Origin: Arthrobacter gengyunqii
Lineage (GTDB): Bacteria > Actinomycetota > Actinomycetes > Actinomycetales > Micrococcaceae
Direction of reading: 5' to 3'
Assembly (NCBI RefSeq): GCF_023022985.1
Contig: NZ_CP095461.1
Coordinates: forward strand, 1,736,001-1,800,000
Length of the DNA: 64,000 nt
A program made the translations under genes and the position numbers. Below, in pieces: positions 63,072 through 64,000 of this stretch (within the stretch, counting starts at the first letter, position 1; every line of letters starts with the position of its first letter). The notes beneath the pieces are model-generated. The model did no database searches and was not told the origin of the DNA. It was given only the letters and a program-made list of their open reading frames with translations.

Positions 63072-64000
63072 TTGAACACCGCAGTCATCCCAGGTCGGCC
63101 TCCCCTTGAAGGGAGGACTTCTGCCGGCAGCGCTCGCCGCTGCGGTCCCGGCGGAGAGCAGGCTGTTGACCCTGGGGCTGGGCCAGTGTCGGTGGAGGTG
63201 CTGGAGGCTGCTGAGCGGGTGCGGTTGATTGATGAGATTCGGTTACTGGAGGAGTTGAAGTCCGCGGCTGCGGCGGCGCAGGCTCGTGCTGCGGCGGCGT
63301 TTGATGCTTCCACCCGGCGTGCCCAGGTCCGGGCGGGGCTGGCGGTGGAGCAGGCGGGCCGGGGAGTGGGAGCGCAGATCGGGTTGGCCCGCCGGGAGTC
63401 ACCCCACCGGGGGAACCGGTTGCTGGGGTTGGCGAGGATCCTGACCGCGGAGATGCCGTGCACCTTGCAGGCGTTGAGCGTGGGGGTGATCAGTGAGTGG
63501 CGGGCCACGCTGCTGGTGCGGGAGACTGCGTGCCTGTCCCGGGAGGACCGGGGGCGGGTGGATGAGGTCGTGGCCGGGGATCTGGCGGGGTTGGAGGCTC
63601 TGGGGGATCGGGCACTGGTCGCGCGGGTGAGGTCTTTGTCGTACGGGTTGGATCCGCATGCGGTGGTGAATCGTGCGGCGAAGGCGGTTGAGGGCCGGTA
63701 TGTGTCGTGTCGTCCGGCGCCGGACACGATGACGTATTTGACAGGGTTGTTGCCGGTGGCTCAGGGCGTGGGGGTGTTCGCGTCGTTGTCGCGGGAGGCG
63801 GATCGGTTGAAGGCGGCCGGGGATGCCCGGGGTCGGGGGCAGATTATGGCCGATACGTTGGTGGAGCGGGTCACGGGCAAGGCGCGGGCCGAGGATGTGC
63901 GGGTGGAGGTGCAGTTGATCATGACGGATCGGGCGTTGCTGGCCGGGGTCCTGGCACCTGATGACATGGATGCTGGTGTCGAGGAACCGGTGGGTGCCGG
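63072..64000 (+). CDS. DUF222 (13E12-type) HNH endonuclease, partial
   Basis: The first 309 codons of a DUF222 protein, open to the window end. After a Gly/Pro-rich start come VEVLEAAERVRLIDEIRLLE, a helical stretch AAAAAQARAAAAFDASTRRA, GLARRESPHRGNRLLGLARI, MPCTLQALSVGVISEWRATL and LPVAQGVGVFASLSREADRL. All are typical of DUF222. The HNH motif expected near residues 380-420 lies beyond the window. Start TTG 63072, chosen for GGAGG seven bases upstream. Such genes are often multicopy and mobile. Confidence 0.88.
   Translation, partial: MNTAVIPGRPPLEGRTSAGSARRCGPGGEQAVDPGAGPVSVEVLEAAERVRLIDEIRLLEELKSAAAAAQARAAAAFDASTRRAQVRAGLAVEQAGRGVGAQIGLARRESPHRGNRLLGLARILTAEMPCTLQALSVGVISEWRATLLVRETACLSREDRGRVDEVVAGDLAGLEALGDRALVARVRSLSYGLDPHAVVNRAAKAVEGRYVSCRPAPDTMTYLTGLLPVAQGVGVFASLSREADRLKAAGDARGRGQIMADTLVERVTGKARAEDVRVEVQLIMTDRALLAGVLAPDDMDAGVEEPVGA

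Overview
The window is high-GC actinobacterial DNA, most consistent with Arthrobacter sensu lato or another member of the Micrococcaceae. Evidence for this is the strong G/C third-position bias, GTG/TTG starts behind GGAGG-type ribosome sites, and families typical of these genomes: DUF222/HNH (13E12-type) endonuclease, DUF6297 permease, DUF3090/SCO1664 relics, a mycothiol-type DinB protein and an IS481 element. No rRNA, tRNA or CRISPR array was recognised.

Layout. 0.2-3.8 kb: a baeRF-family protein, an F420-type NADP reductase, and a divergent DUF4386 membrane protein/TetR pair with two palindromes between them. 3.8-10 kb is a rearranged accessory block. It holds relics of a DUF3090-SCO1664 pair, an alpha/beta hydrolase, a CPBP protease, a truncated quinone oxidoreductase, a frameshifted AhpD-like gene, and a pirin gene whose 5' and 3' parts lie in opposite orientations on either side of an intact IS481 copy with a 6-bp target duplication. 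10-23 kb: an old-yellow-enzyme reductase, DUF1648/DUF5808 and other membrane proteins, a second F420-type reductase, an ABC exporter, a beta-phosphoglucomutase/GH65 phosphorylase fusion, a frameshifted AI-2E transporter, a sugar acetyltransferase and a LysM lipoprotein.

23-33 kb: redox enzymes (Zn-dependent dehydrogenase, FAD monooxygenase, luciferase-like oxidoreductase, isochorismatase-like hydrolase, metallo-beta-lactamase fold hydrolase) and an orphan protein resembling the C-terminal domain of class I lantibiotic dehydratases. Scattered between them are relics of genes found intact elsewhere in the window. The dehydrogenase exists as an intact copy, a copy with one nonsense codon and a 5' stub. 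Fragments of the dehydratase-like gene, the OYE gene, the F420-type reductase and a small membrane protein gene also occur. 33.7-39.7 kb looks like an acquired island of lower GC: a Fic-like relic, a cysteine-rich protein next to a GIY-YIG nuclease, a large multi-zinc-ribbon nuclease and a membrane-anchored protein of unknown function.

39.7-47.7 kb is a one-directional homoprotocatechuate (3,4-dihydroxyphenylacetate) meta-cleavage operon: an isomerase/decarboxylase fused to an RraA-like domain, a GntR/FCD regulator, HpaE, HpaD, HpaH, HpaI and an MHS-type transporter. Together these carry the ring-cleavage product to pyruvate and succinate semialdehyde. The ring hydroxylase (HpaBC) and a separate HpaF isomerase are not in the window. 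47.7-64 kb is more ordinary: an M23 peptidase/lipoprotein pair, a secreted polysaccharide deacetylase, a serine hydrolase, a DinB-like protein, a GT87-type membrane glycosyltransferase, an FNT channel, a Na+/H+ antiporter, a D-amino-acid aldolase/dehydratase-like PLP enzyme, a Baeyer-Villiger monooxygenase fused to an esterase-type hydrolase, a PrmC-like methyltransferase, a DUF4334 protein, and a DUF222 endonuclease that runs off the window behind a near-consensus SOS box.
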